Source of the DNA: Clostridiales bacterium
GTDB taxonomy: Bacteria > Bacillota > Clostridia > Christensenellales > Borkfalkiaceae
Length of the DNA: 64,000 bases
Direction of reading: 5' to 3'
Assembly: GCA_022508245.1 (NCBI GenBank)
Contig: JAFLVO010000002.1
Coordinates: forward strand, 1 to 64,000
The notes under the pieces: generated by a model
The model's input: the letters and a program-made list of their open reading frames with translations, nothing else
Databases searched by the model: none
What the model was told of the DNA's origin: nothing
Shown: piece after piece, positions 45,105 to 53,797 of the stretch
How the letters are laid out: the number at the start of each line of letters is the position of its first letter
How positions within the stretch are numbered: position 1 is the stretch's first letter
Made by a program: the position numbers and the translations under genes

Positions 45105-45133
45105 AATATAACAAATAACCGATTAAAAATCAA
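45105..45133 (-). promoter_or_regulatory. Promoter of the tRNA cluster
   Basis: The minus strand reads TTGATT, 17 bases, TATATT with TG one base before the -10, twelve bases upstream of tRNA-Val. The remainder of the 45134-45296 gap is AT-rich and empty. Confidence 0.7.
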
Positions 45134-45296
45134 GCGTTTTTGTATAATTTTTTAATTTTTTTGATTATAGTTTTTTAAAATTATTTTAACCACAATATAT
45201 TGTATGTTTATTAGTCTTAAAATACACAACCTTCCAAAATTATTTACTAAGCTGAAAATTTTCAACCGCCCTCTTTTAAAAATTTTGAATTTGAAA

Positions 45297-45326
45297 GTAT
45301 AAATTTTTTAATATCCGTCTATAAAC
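45297..45326 (+). promoter_or_regulatory. Possible sigma-F-type promoter of spoIIR
   Basis: GTATA, 15 bases, then GTCTATAAAC, which partly fits the GGnnAnA pattern of forespore sigma-F promoters. spoIIR is a sigma-F target in Bacillus. The -10 match is incomplete. Confidence 0.4.
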
Positions 45327-45375
45327 TTACCGTAACCGCGGTGCTTATCCAACGGAGGTTGAAAAAGAGGTAATT

Positions 45376-45909
45376 ATGAAAAAGGTTTGTTTGGGTGTAT
45401 TTACAATTTTAATTTTGGCTTTGTCTGTGGTTTTCGCAATGAGCCAGAACCAAGAAGTGGCGCAATCCGAAAACGACTATCTCCGTATTCACGTACGGGC
45501 AAATTCAAACAGCACCGTGGACCAGGATATAAAATATAAGGTTAAGGACGAGGTTGTTAAATTTATAACCCCCTACGCCGCGCAGTGCGTGGACAAGGAT
45601 ACGGCAAAAGGCATTATCGGCGGCATATTAAAAGATATTGAAAGGGTATGCGATAAGGTCTTAAGTGAACACGGATTTACATACACCTCTCGGGCGAGCG
45701 TCCGCGAAGAGGAATTTCCTACGAGAGTGTACGGCGACTTGACCCTTGAACACGGCGTTTACGACGCGCTTATTATCGAGCTCGGCGAGGGCGTGGGCGA
45801 CAACTGGTGGTGCGTTATCTATCCCCCACTCTGCTTCACTTCCCCCTCTACGGACATAAAATACCGCTCATTGATTTACGATATAATTCATAACTTTTTC
45901 GGAAAATAA
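45376..45909 (+). CDS. spoIIR: Stage II sporulation protein R
   Basis: 177 residues with an N-terminal hydrophobic signal (VCLGVFTILILALSVVFAMS) and the family core YLRIHVRANSNSTVDQDIKY, followed by LPTRVYG-like FPTRVYGDLTL and DNWWCVIYPPLCF. SpoIIR is made in the forespore, secreted into the intermembrane space, and triggers SpoIIGA to process pro-sigma-E in the mother cell. Length and motifs are normal. GAGGT precedes the ATG. It is followed by a terminator and by sleB-ypeB. Confidence 0.95.
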   Translation: MKKVCLGVFTILILALSVVFAMSQNQEVAQSENDYLRIHVRANSNSTVDQDIKYKVKDEVVKFITPYAAQCVDKDTAKGIIGGILKDIERVCDKVLSEHGFTYTSRASVREEEFPTRVYGDLTLEHGVYDALIIELGEGVGDNWWCVIYPPLCFTSPSTDIKYRSLIYDIIHNFFGK

Positions 45910-45913
45910 CACA

Positions 45914-45948
45914 CCGCCGCCCATCATTGTCGGGTGGCGGTAATTTTT
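45914..45948 (+). terminator. Terminator of spoIIR
   Basis: 9-base stem (45914-45922 with 45932-45940, one G-U pair) followed by TAATTTTT. Its 3' arm overlaps the start of the dispersed repeat at 45937. Confidence 0.75.
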
Positions 45949-46058
45949 AAGCAAGCAAGACAAGGCGCGTGCGTAAACGACGACGGGAGCGTAAAAGACG
46001 TACGTGACTGATGAGTGCGCAAACGCAACGCAGTATTGCGAAGCTTAAAATTTGCCGC
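45937..46058 (+). repeat. Dispersed palindromic repeat, copy downstream of spoIIR
   Basis: Bounded by inverted ends (14 of 16 matching: GCGGTAATTTTTAAGC and the complement of 46043-46058). Inside are GCAAGACAAGG, GACGTACGTGA and ACGCAGTATTGCGAAG, which align with the cores at 61579-61669 and, reversed, 36149-36239. No coding potential. The following 46059-46286 holds only a possible forespore promoter before sleB. Confidence 0.55.
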
Positions 46059-46154
46059 GCGAATATTTTTTTACAACTTATTCATAATAATTGCAAAGGC
46101 GGAACGGGTTTTAACCAAAATTGATAAATTTACGGAGCAACCTGCGGGGTTAGC

Positions 46155-46161
46155 CATACTA
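46155..46161 (+). promoter_or_regulatory. CATACTA, possible sigma-G -10 box for sleB-ypeB
   Basis: CATACTA matches the -10 of forespore sigma-G promoters, the usual regulator of sleB-ypeB, and lies 126 bases before sleB. No good -35 is found at the right spacing. Confidence 0.3.
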
Positions 46162-46286
46162 AACGGCGCAAAAGTTTTATATACTTTGAGCGGAGTTTGG
46201 GGTTATAAACCGTCGGGTTGCCCGTAAAACGCCTTGTTTACACATATATATTTGTCGCTCGCCTGTTGGCAGAGCAAGGAGGAAAA

Positions 46287-47036
46287 ATGAAAAAAGCACT
46301 TAAAATTAGTGCGGCAGCGGTGGCGCTTGCAACCGTATGTACTGCTGGCGCTATATTCAGCATCGAACGAACTAAAGAAGAAAACTTTGCTTTGACGCCC
46401 TGCGTACAGACCGCAGTTTTGAAGCAGGGTGCTACGGGCGGCGAAGTTAAGGAATTACAGCGCCGTTTGAAGCAATGGGGCTATTACAACGGCGCGGTAG
46501 ACGGCATTTACGGCAAGCAGACGGTTGAAGCCGTAAAGTACTTCCAGCGCAAAAACGGACTTACTCCCGACGGAATTGCGGGCAAGGCGACCTTTGAGGC
46601 GCTCGGCATGAACGACTCGGCCAAAGTGTTGGACGGCGCGGGCTCGTCAAATCCGTCAAGCTCTTCTACGAGCTCCAACTACACGAGTTCGGACTTGTAC
46701 CTTCTCGCAAAATGTATTTACGCCGAGGCGAGAGGCGAGAGCTACACCGGTCAGGTTGCTGTAGGCGCAGTCATTCTGAACAGAGTTCGCTCCACGAAAT
46801 TCCCCAACACGATTTCGGGCGTTATTTATCAGGCGGGCGCGTTCACGGCGGTTTCCGACGGACAGATTAACCTTGCGCCCGACAAGACTGCAATGAACGC
46901 CGCACAGGACGCTCTCAACGGATGGGACCCCACCTATGGGTGCCTCTACTACTACAACCCCGCGGTTGCAACAAGCTCGTGGATATTCAACAGAAAAACG
47001 GTAACGACAATCGGCAAACACGTGTTTGCAATATAG
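46287..47036 (+). CDS. sleB: Spore cortex-lytic enzyme SleB
   Basis: 249 residues: signal-like N-terminus (1-25), peptidoglycan-binding domain about 50-107 (GGEVKELQRRLKQWGYYNGA, DGIAGKATFEAL), Ser-rich linker 118-135, and the SleB hydrolase domain 136-249 with the catalytic Glu147 in CIYAEARGES. It is a lytic transglycosylase acting on muramic-delta-lactam cortex during germination. AAGGAGG precedes ATG 46287, which gives the proper signal peptide; an upstream frame from 46218 does not. ypeB follows after 12 bases. Confidence 0.94.
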   Translation: MKKALKISAAAVALATVCTAGAIFSIERTKEENFALTPCVQTAVLKQGATGGEVKELQRRLKQWGYYNGAVDGIYGKQTVEAVKYFQRKNGLTPDGIAGKATFEALGMNDSAKVLDGAGSSNPSSSSTSSNYTSSDLYLLAKCIYAEARGESYTGQVAVGAVILNRVRSTKFPNTISGVIYQAGAFTAVSDGQINLAPDKTAMNAAQDALNGWDPTYGCLYYYNPAVATSSWIFNRKTVTTIGKHVFAI

Positions 47037-47048
47037 GAGGGAATTTAA

Positions 47049-48884
47049 ATGAAAAAAGAAATTTCAAGCGGCGCGGAAAAGGCCGAAAAACTTACGAAAA
47101 AGGGTAGCGCAAAGTCCACTTCGACTAAAAAGCCCGTCAAAGATACTGCCGAAAACACGGTAAAAAAGACAAAGACCGTTAAAGAACAAAAGCCCGCAAA
47201 AAAGGACAAAAGCGTTAAATTAAAGAAAACTGCAAAAAAGAAAAACCACGTAAAGATGAGCGAAAAATTGGCTAAAAAGCGTGAGCTCCGCAAGGAAAAG
47301 AAGCTTGAAGCAATGAGAATACGTGCGGAAAAGAAACAGAAGCGCCTTGAAAAGAAGCTTGAGCACAAGCAAAAGCGCCTTGAAAGACTTGCGGCTATCA
47401 AAGAAGCGCGCGAAGCGCGTATGAGCGATGCAAAGAAGGCAAAAATTCAGGCGCGTCAGGCAAAGCGCGAGGCTTTACTTGCCGAAAAGAGAGCAAAACG
47501 CGAACACCGTCTGAAAATGCGTGCTCAAAAGCGTGCAGAAAAGAACGACAGGCGTCATGCGCCCGGCTTCGGCGGTTGGCTTGCGGCGGTCATTGCGCTG
47601 GGTGTAACTACCCTTGCGCTCGGCACTATGCTCACCTTCGGTTGGATAAATATGAACGGAATGCAGGCAGATATGGCTAACGTTTATACAGGTTCTCTAT
47701 ACGAGCTCAACTCGGTCGTAGATAACCTTGACACCAACCTTGCAAAGGCAAGAGTTTCAAACTCAAGCAGCGAACAGGTCAAAATTCTCTCCGATATTGC
47801 TATCCAGAGCGAGATTGCCGAAACAATTCTCGAGCGCATGCCCGTAGATACCCGTCTTACGCAGAATATGACTTCTTTCGTAAACAAGATGGGCGATAGC
47901 GCACAGTCTATGCTCCTCTCTGTTTCACGTGGAAACGAGCTTACCGACAGCCAGGTTGCGACCATAGAGCATATGTATAACACCAATTTGGAGCTTAAAA
48001 GAATTATAAACGAGCTCACTGCAAACTCGGATTCGCAGGACATGATTAAAGCTATGCGCGGTAAGACGGACAGCCTCCTCTACTCCACTTTCGACGATAT
48101 CGAAAACACTACGATTGAAACACCCAAGGAAATTCACGACGGTCCCTTTGCCGAAAACATCGACAAGGTAAATGCCAAGGCATTAGAAGGACTTGAAGAA
48201 ATTTCGGCGCCCCGCGCAGAGGAGCTTGCAAAAGAGTATTTCGCAGACTACGGCGTTAAAGACGCCAAGTGCACGGGAGAAACGCTTGCAGAGCAGCTTG
48301 CCTTGTACAACGTTTCACTCAAAACCAAGGACGGCGAAATGTTTGCACAGCTTTCAAAGCAGGGCGGAAAGGTTGTTGAGTTCAACAGCTATAAGGACTG
48401 CTCGGATAAGAATTTCTCAGTTGAAAGATGCATTGACATTGCAGAGGACTTTTTAAAGAACCTCGGTATCGAAGGTATGAAAGCAGTCTGGACGAGCGAA
48501 AACGGCACGACGTGCAATTTGAACTTTGCCTACATTCAGGACGGAGTTGTTATCTACTCGGATATGATTAAAGTCAAGGTCTGCGAGCAACGCGGAATTG
48601 TTACCGGTATGGAAGGACTTGCATACGTTCTCAACCACTCGCAAAGAGAGCTCCCCTCCGCCAAAATAACAAAGGGCGAGGCAAAGGAAAAACTCCACGA
48701 AAGCTTTGAAGTTGAGTTCTCACGCCTCTGCGTAATTCCCACCGATGGCGGCGAAGTACTCGCCTACGAGTTCTGCGGAACCTATGAGGGCAACGACTAT
48801 TATATCTATATCGATGCCAAAACCGGAAGCGAAGCTGAAGTATTCAGAGTAATCGGCACCAAGCAGGGCAGAGCCCTGATGTAA
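47049..48884 (+). CDS. ypeB: Germination protein YpeB with a long basic N-terminal extension
   Basis: 611 residues. From about 170 onward it matches YpeB: one membrane helix (about 176-196), a helical region (MANVYTGSLYELNSVVDNLD) and C-terminal PepSY-type domains ending FRVIGTKQGRALM. YpeB is needed to place and protect SleB in the spore. The first 170 residues, in contrast, are a Lys/Arg/Glu-rich helical, probably coiled-coil segment (EKKLEHKQKRLERLAAIKEA) not part of usual YpeB proteins of about 450 residues. This would lie on the cytoplasmic (spore core) side. Cotranscribed with sleB. Confidence 0.9.
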   Translation: MKKEISSGAEKAEKLTKKGSAKSTSTKKPVKDTAENTVKKTKTVKEQKPAKKDKSVKLKKTAKKKNHVKMSEKLAKKRELRKEKKLEAMRIRAEKKQKRLEKKLEHKQKRLERLAAIKEAREARMSDAKKAKIQARQAKREALLAEKRAKREHRLKMRAQKRAEKNDRRHAPGFGGWLAAVIALGVTTLALGTMLTFGWINMNGMQADMANVYTGSLYELNSVVDNLDTNLAKARVSNSSSEQVKILSDIAIQSEIAETILERMPVDTRLTQNMTSFVNKMGDSAQSMLLSVSRGNELTDSQVATIEHMYNTNLELKRIINELTANSDSQDMIKAMRGKTDSLLYSTFDDIENTTIETPKEIHDGPFAENIDKVNAKALEGLEEISAPRAEELAKEYFADYGVKDAKCTGETLAEQLALYNVSLKTKDGEMFAQLSKQGGKVVEFNSYKDCSDKNFSVERCIDIAEDFLKNLGIEGMKAVWTSENGTTCNLNFAYIQDGVVIYSDMIKVKVCEQRGIVTGMEGLAYVLNHSQRELPSAKITKGEAKEKLHESFEVEFSRLCVIPTDGGEVLAYEFCGTYEGNDYYIYIDAKTGSEAEVFRVIGTKQGRALM

Positions 48885-49012
48885 AGCAACGAAGCGTTGC
48901 ATCATTGTATCTTAATTGCCGATACGATAGACAGACTGCTCACTAATCAAACGGAAATGTAGTTTGCTATAATCTTATATCTTAATTACAGATACTAAAA
49001 ACCAACTAAACG

Positions 49013-49056
49013 ATAAGCGGCACAAACATAAGTTTGTGCCGCTTATTTATTTTTTT
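49013..49056 (+). terminator. Terminator of sleB-ypeB
   Basis: Perfect 15-base stem (49013-49027 with 49032-49046), loop ATAA, followed by TTATTTTTTTG-like T-run. The rest of 48885-49298 holds two hairpins, a short dispersed repeat and the parB terminator, with no gene. Confidence 0.92.
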
Positions 49057-49220
49057 GCGCGCCAGGAGGGTTTCCCTCCGCCTGCGCACCCAATTTGCGA
49101 AAACTTTTTGCACTAGAATATTAGAATTTTTTACAATAAAGTGTGCAAAGCGTCGCTTCGCTCGCACGGCTCACTGGAAGTGAATGCCCACATTTCTATT
49201 ATAGTTTGCCCCTATATAAT

Positions 49221-49243
49221 GCGGGCAGAGAAACTTAGTTTCT
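49221..49243 (+). repeat. Short dispersed repeat, copy 1
   Basis: GCGGGCAGAGAAACTTAGTTTCT, with an inner AGAAAC/GTTTCT palindrome. An inverted copy with one change lies at 59138-59160. Confidence 0.5.
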
Positions 49244-49253
49244 CGAAATTACG

Positions 49254-49287
49254 AAAAATTCCTTGCGCAGAATAGCAAGGAATTTTT
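49254..49287 (-). terminator. Terminator of ftsH-parA-parB
   Basis: Perfect 13-base stem (49254-49266 with 49275-49287), loop of 8; T-rich at both outer ends, so also usable in the plus direction. Confidence 0.8.
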
Positions 49288-49298
49288 GTGAACTCTTT

Positions 49299-50210
49299 TT
49301 ATTGTTTTTCTATTATGTCGAGTATCTCCGCAATTCTGTCCAAATCGTCACGGGAGTAGTAGTCTATGTAGATTCTGCCCTTCTTTTCGGTGCCGATAAG
49401 CCCGACTTTTGTGCGAAACACATATTTCATTCTCTCTACTAACTGTTTAAGCTCAATAGAGGCAAGCGCCTTCTTTTTCTTTTTGCGCTCTTCAAGAATT
49501 TCGGGCGGAATATTGTAGGCGCGTACCCTCTTTTCAAGCTCGCGCACGGAATACTGATTTTTTACCGCGTCGCGCGCAAAGGTTATCTGGTCCTCCGCCG
49601 GCATAGTAATTACCGTTCTTGCGTGACCTGCCGAAAGCTTCCCTTCCGCCACCATAGTCATGACCTCGGGGCAGAGGTGCAACAGCCTTAAGGTGTTTGC
49701 AACTGCGGGGCGGGATTTGCCTATTCTCTCGGCTAGCTCGTCCTGAGTCAGCTTGTACTCGTTCATAAGCTGTTTCATCGCCGTTGCCGCCTCTATGGGG
49801 TTGAGATCCTCACGCTGTAAGTTTTCTATAAGGGAAATTTCCCTTATCTCCCTCTCGTTGTAATTGCGGATGACTACGGGGATAGATTTCTTTCCCGCAA
49901 TCTTGCAGGCACGGTAACGCCTCTCGCCCGCAATAATCATGTACGTGCCGTTTTTGTTGTCGTTTACGACGATTGGCATTATCACGCCGTGCTCTCTTAT
50001 GGAGTTCGCAAGCTCCGTGAGTGCCTGTTCGTCGAAATTCTTTCTCGGCTGATTGGGGTTGGCGTAAATTTTATCAAGAGGCATGTCCGAGGCGTTTTTT
50101 CTCTCCTCCTCGGTATAGCCGAACGCACTGCGGTGCTCGAATGCCTGCTCGAAGGCAGCTTCGTTTTCCTCAAAGAGGGCGTCAAGTCCCTTTCCTAATC
50201 CTTTAACCAT
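49299..50210 (-). CDS. parB: Chromosome-partitioning protein ParB (Spo0J)
   Basis: 303 residues. N-terminal KGLGKGLDALF, the CTP-binding domain with GERRYRACKIAG, the helix-turn-helix LTQDELAERIGKSRPAVANT and a C-terminal dimerisation region (VRAYNIPPEILEERKKKK on). It binds parS and loads as a clamp, organising the origin region and recruiting SMC. It follows parA by 24 bases, and candidate parS sites lie at 51027, 53453 and 53505. Confidence 0.96.
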   Translation of the reverse strand: MVKGLGKGLDALFEENEAAFEQAFEHRSAFGYTEEERKNASDMPLDKIYANPNQPRKNFDEQALTELANSIREHGVIMPIVVNDNKNGTYMIIAGERRYRACKIAGKKSIPVVIRNYNEREIREISLIENLQREDLNPIEAATAMKQLMNEYKLTQDELAERIGKSRPAVANTLRLLHLCPEVMTMVAEGKLSAGHARTVITMPAEDQITFARDAVKNQYSVRELEKRVRAYNIPPEILEERKKKKKALASIELKQLVERMKYVFRTKVGLIGTEKKGRIYIDYYSRDDLDRIAEILDIIEKQ

Positions 50211-50234
50211 ATTTCACCTTTCTCTTCTTTATGT

Positions 50235-50999
50235 TTATTTCTGCTTGGATAAAAACTCTTCCGCCAAAGCCTTGTAAGCCCTCGCCCCCGCACATTTGGG
50301 GTCGTACAGCAAAATGGGCATGCCGTGGCTGGGTGCTTCGGCAAGCCTTACGTTGCGGGGAATTATAATTTCGTACAGCTTGTTTTTGAAAAATCTCTTT
50401 ATCTCTGCGGTTATCTGCTTGGCAATAAGTGCCCTTCCGTCGTACATGGTTATTACAACCCCCTCCGTCACTAGCTTAGGGTTGGAGTGCTGTCTGACCA
50501 TGGCTATGGTGTTCATAAGCTGGCTTATTCCGTCCATAGCGTAATACTCGCTCTGCAGAGGTATCAAAATTGAATCGGACGCCACCCATGCGTTTATGGT
50601 AATCAGACCGAGCGACGGGGGGCAGTCAATAAATATGTAGTCGTAATTGTTCCTTATTTTGTCAAGGGCGTTTTTTAAAATCTTTTCCCTGTCCCGCTTG
50701 TGAACAAGCTCCACCTCCGCCCCGGTCAAATCAACGTTGGCAGGCAAAATATCCAAAAGCTTTATCTGTGTGGGCAGGATATTGTTTTCGGCACTGTCGT
50801 CCTCAATGAGCACGTTATAGACCGATTTTTTTAATGCGCTCTTGGAAAATCCGAACCCAGTTGTTGCGTTGCCCTGCGAATCGACATCCACAAGAAGCAC
50901 CTTCTTGCCGAGGTCGGCGCAATAAGCGGCAAGGTTTACAGCCGTGGTTGTTTTTCCCACGCCGCCCTTCTTGTTTGCCAATGAAATTATTTTTCCCAT
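50235..50999 (-). CDS. parA: Chromosome-partitioning ATPase ParA (Soj)
   Basis: 254 residues with deviant Walker A KKGGVGKTTTAVN (11-18 core), switch region VDVDSQGNATTGFG and Walker B-type FIDCPPSLGL. Soj-type ParA, cytoplasmic, works with ParB in origin segregation and regulates DnaA. It starts 46 bases after ftsH, with a parS-like site in the gap. Confidence 0.96.
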   Translation of the reverse strand: MGKIISLANKKGGVGKTTTAVNLAAYCADLGKKVLLVDVDSQGNATTGFGFSKSALKKSVYNVLIEDDSAENNILPTQIKLLDILPANVDLTGAEVELVHKRDREKILKNALDKIRNNYDYIFIDCPPSLGLITINAWVASDSILIPLQSEYYAMDGISQLMNTIAMVRQHSNPKLVTEGVVITMYDGRALIAKQITAEIKRFFKNKLYEIIIPRNVRLAEAPSHGMPILLYDPKCAGARAYKALAEEFLSKQK

Positions 51000-51026
51000 A
51001 TCTTCTCCTGACGGAAATTTTGCATT

Positions 51027-51042
51027 TGTTTCCCGTGAAACC
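51027..51042. other. parS-like site between ftsH and parA
   Basis: TGTTTCCCGTGAAACC agrees with the palindromic parS consensus TGTTTCACGTGAAACA at 14 of 16 positions. Confidence 0.65.
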
Positions 51043-51045
51043 TTT

Positions 51046-53208
51046 TTACTCTTCGTAAGTATTTACGGTATTGCCGTCTGTAATATCGCTCTTTGTGTCG
51101 TCCTTTTTGCTTTCGTATTTATGGAAAGGATTATCCGAAGCCTTCTCGCCTTTCTCGTCCATAAATTTCAAAACGTCCTGATAGGACTTGCCGTCCATAA
51201 GCATATCTACTTCTTCACTGTAAATGGTCTCTCTCTCGATAAGCACTCTCGCCATATTATCCAAAATGGTTCTGTTTTCGGTCAAAAGTTTTCTTGCGCG
51301 TTCGTGCTGTTCGTTTACTATATTACGGACTTCGTCGTCAATCATTTTTGCCGTTTCGTCCGAGTATGCGCGCTGTGTCGCCATATCTCTGCCTATGAAC
51401 ATAGGTTGCGAATCGTCGCCGTAAGAGATAAGACCGAGTTTTTCGCTCATACCGAATTCGGTTACCATTGCGCGGGCAAACTTTGTTACCTGCTTAATGT
51501 CCCCGGATGCACCCGAGGAAATATCCTTAATTACAAGCTCTTCCGCAACACGTCCGCCGAGCCCCATACAGATATCGTCAAGCATAAAGTTTTTGGAGTA
51601 GTATGACCTGTCCTTTTCGGGAAGAGTCATTGTAAATCCGCCTGCGGTGCCGCGGGGAATTATGGTTACTTCATGGACAGGGTCACAGTTGGGACACAGC
51701 TTTGCAAGTATACAATGCCCCGATTCATGGAAAGCGGTAAGTCGTTTTTCCGATTCGGTAACTACCTTGCTCTTCTTCGCGGGACCCATTGAAACTTTGT
51801 CTATGCTTTCGAACAGTTCCGCGTTGGTAATAAACTTTTTGTCTGCGCGCGCGGCAAGTATTGCAGCCTCGTTTAAGAGATTTTCAAGGTCTGCACCCGA
51901 GAAACCGCTCGTAATTCTTGCAAGCGTCTTGAAGTTTACGTCGGGAGCAAGAGGCTTGTTGCGCGAGTGCACTTTGAGTATTTGTTCCCTGCCCTTTACG
52001 TCGGGAAGATTGACGTATACCTGTCTGTCAAATCTGCCGGGACGGGTAAGCGCGGGGTCGAGTATATCTGCGCGGTTGGTTGCCGCCATAACAATAACGC
52101 CCTCGTTGGACTCGAATCCGTCCATCTGAACGAGAATTTGATTGAGGGTCTGTTCCCTCTCGTCGTTTCCGCCGCCGAGGCCCGCACCGCGGTGACGGCC
52201 TACTGCGTCTATTTCGTCGATAAATATAATGCAGGGCTGGTTGCGTTTAGCCATTTCAAATAAATCGCGTACGCGCGACGCACCCACGCCCACGTACATT
52301 TCAACGAAGTCGGAGCCTGAAACCGAGAAGAAAGGCACGCCCGCTTCGCCGGCAACTGCCTTGGCGAACAGGGTCTTACCCGTTCCGGGAGGGCCTACAA
52401 GCAGTACGCCTTTAGGAATACGTGCACCCAAATCCGCAAACTTTTTGGGCTGGCGCAAGAACTCTACTATCTCTGCAAGCTCTACCTTTTCTTCCTCTGC
52501 GCCTGCAACGTCGCTAAAGCGCACTTTGATGTTAGTGGATACACGCGCCTTGGTTTTGGCAAAGCTTATAGCCTTTCCGCCGCCGCCCATCGTCGAGCGG
52601 AGTATAAGGAAGAACACCACGCACATTATAACGAGCATGATAACCGAGAACGCGGTAGACATCCAGCTGCCGGCGTTAGGGTTTGCCATAGAAACTTCAA
52701 CACCGTAAGATGCCCACTCGTTTAAAATGGAATTTCCTTCGGCGCTATAAAGCGAAGAGCCGTAGCAATAGTAGCTTTTTACCAATTTACCACCGCTCTT
52801 TGTGTAGCCGGTATACTCGTAGGCGCTTATTTCAACTTTGAATATAGGGGCTATTTCAGTCCTGTTCTTATCGACTGTTCTATAAATAAAATAGCGTGTC
52901 TTTTCGCCCTCGCCTTTCGTTCCAACACTGTACTCGGTATCTTCAATCACCCAACCGATAGCCGTTTCGGCATCATGCTCCCCGTCGGTATCAGGCTCAT
53001 CTGCCTCGGGTTTGTCGGGAGCGGTTCGGTATTCTTCCTTGACAGCGCCGTCAGAGTCAAAGAATTGTGCCACCTCAACGTGTCTTTCAAATTCTGTAAT
53101 TGAAATTTTCTGCGCCCCACTAATCGTTTGTGTCAAAATAATTGCAACCACACCGATAATAAGCACGAGAACAATTATAAATCCGATAATTTTGCTCTTT
53201 TTGCTCAA
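51046..53208 (-). CDS. ftsH: ATP-dependent membrane protease FtsH
   Basis: 720 residues. Two membrane helices (about 7-29 and 172-195) flank an extracytoplasmic domain that is longer than usual (about 140 residues, with an acidic stretch). Then the AAA domain: Walker A GPPGTGKT, Walker [13 protein letters not shown], second region of homology RPGRFDRQ. The zinc protease motif is HESGH at 494-498. It degrades misfolded or regulated membrane proteins. The start codon is TTG at 53208, preceded by AAAGGAG at 7-base spacing; no ATG is nearby in frame. Confidence 0.95.
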   Translation of the reverse strand: MSKKSKIIGFIIVLVLIIGVVAIILTQTISGAQKISITEFERHVEVAQFFDSDGAVKEEYRTAPDKPEADEPDTDGEHDAETAIGWVIEDTEYSVGTKGEGEKTRYFIYRTVDKNRTEIAPIFKVEISAYEYTGYTKSGGKLVKSYYCYGSSLYSAEGNSILNEWASYGVEVSMANPNAGSWMSTAFSVIMLVIMCVVFFLILRSTMGGGGKAISFAKTKARVSTNIKVRFSDVAGAEEEKVELAEIVEFLRQPKKFADLGARIPKGVLLVGPPGTGKTLFAKAVAGEAGVPFFSVSGSDFVEMYVGVGASRVRDLFEMAKRNQPCIIFIDEIDAVGRHRGAGLGGGNDEREQTLNQILVQMDGFESNEGVIVMAATNRADILDPALTRPGRFDRQVYVNLPDVKGREQILKVHSRNKPLAPDVNFKTLARITSGFSGADLENLLNEAAILAARADKKFITNAELFESIDKVSMGPAKKSKVVTESEKRLTAFHESGHCILAKLCPNCDPVHEVTIIPRGTAGGFTMTLPEKDRSYYSKNFMLDDICMGLGGRVAEELVIKDISSGASGDIKQVTKFARAMVTEFGMSEKLGLISYGDDSQPMFIGRDMATQRAYSDETAKMIDDEVRNIVNEQHERARKLLTENRTILDNMARVLIERETIYSEEVDMLMDGKSYQDVLKFMDEKGEKASDNPFHKYESKKDDTKSDITDGNTVNTYEE

Positions 53209-53452
53209 AATACAACTCCTTTATGTAATATATACGGTCGCGCGCGCATAATGCGCACTATACTATTTTATGTACCATAGATGATTTTAGCATACCCGTG
53301 AAATTTTTACAAGCGTTTGTGTTGAGAATTTAAATAAATCACTTAAATTTTACTGTTTTTTCACTTACCCGTTTTCTGCTCAAAAATGCCAAAATTATGA
53401 AAAATTGGCATAAAAATGCTTTGCGCCATACCAAATTTTCCCATTTTAAAAA

Positions 53453-53468
53453 TGTTTAACGTGAAACA
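53453..53468. other. parS-like site 1 in the putative origin region
   Basis: TGTTTAACGTGAAACA matches the parS consensus at 15 of 16 positions. Confidence 0.8.
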
Positions 53469-53504
53469 ATTTTTTGTTTCAGCCAAATTTTTTTGCCGTT
53501 TTAC

Positions 53505-53520
53505 TGTTCCACGTGAAACG
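53505..53520. other. parS-like site 2 in the putative origin region
   Basis: TGTTCCACGTGAAACG matches the parS consensus at 14 of 16, 37 bases from site 1. Confidence 0.78.
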
Positions 53521-53551
53521 CAAAGCGCGATTTTGAGCCTTTTGCGACCAT

Positions 53552-53797
53552 TGTGGATAATTTTTTATGTTTTTTAGCCTTCATTTTATAGTATTGAACG
53601 GGCGGACTGTTGATAATTTTCGTGGTTAATACCACCTTTCTTAAAAAATGACCCTATTATAACTATTTTGTGTGTTTTTTGTGGATAAAATGCAGCAAAC
53701 ACTATATTTTTAACTCGTTTTTTCGCTCTATACTGCCCTTTTATAGCTGTTAAGAATTTGTTAATTAATTGTTTATAACTTAAAAAAGTGTGGATAA
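53552..53797. other. Putative oriC: three perfect DnaA boxes
   Basis: TGTGGATAA (complement TTATCCACA) occurs at 53552-53560, 53680-53688 and 53789-53797, all in one orientation, in very AT-rich DNA with no gene. Gene direction changes here: ftsH and parAB read left, yyaC and dnaN read mainly right. With two parS sites just to the left, this is the best candidate replication origin. The unwinding element was not located. Confidence 0.7.

Noticed and set aside
46015-46227. A 70-codon frame upstream of sleB
   Set aside because: It starts inside the dispersed repeat, has no ribosome-binding site and no protein-like pattern.
47931-47946. A parS-like sequence within ypeB (TGTTTCACGTGGAAAC)
   Set aside because: Only 13 of 16 positions fit because of an extra G in the right half; it lies in coding DNA far from the other sites.
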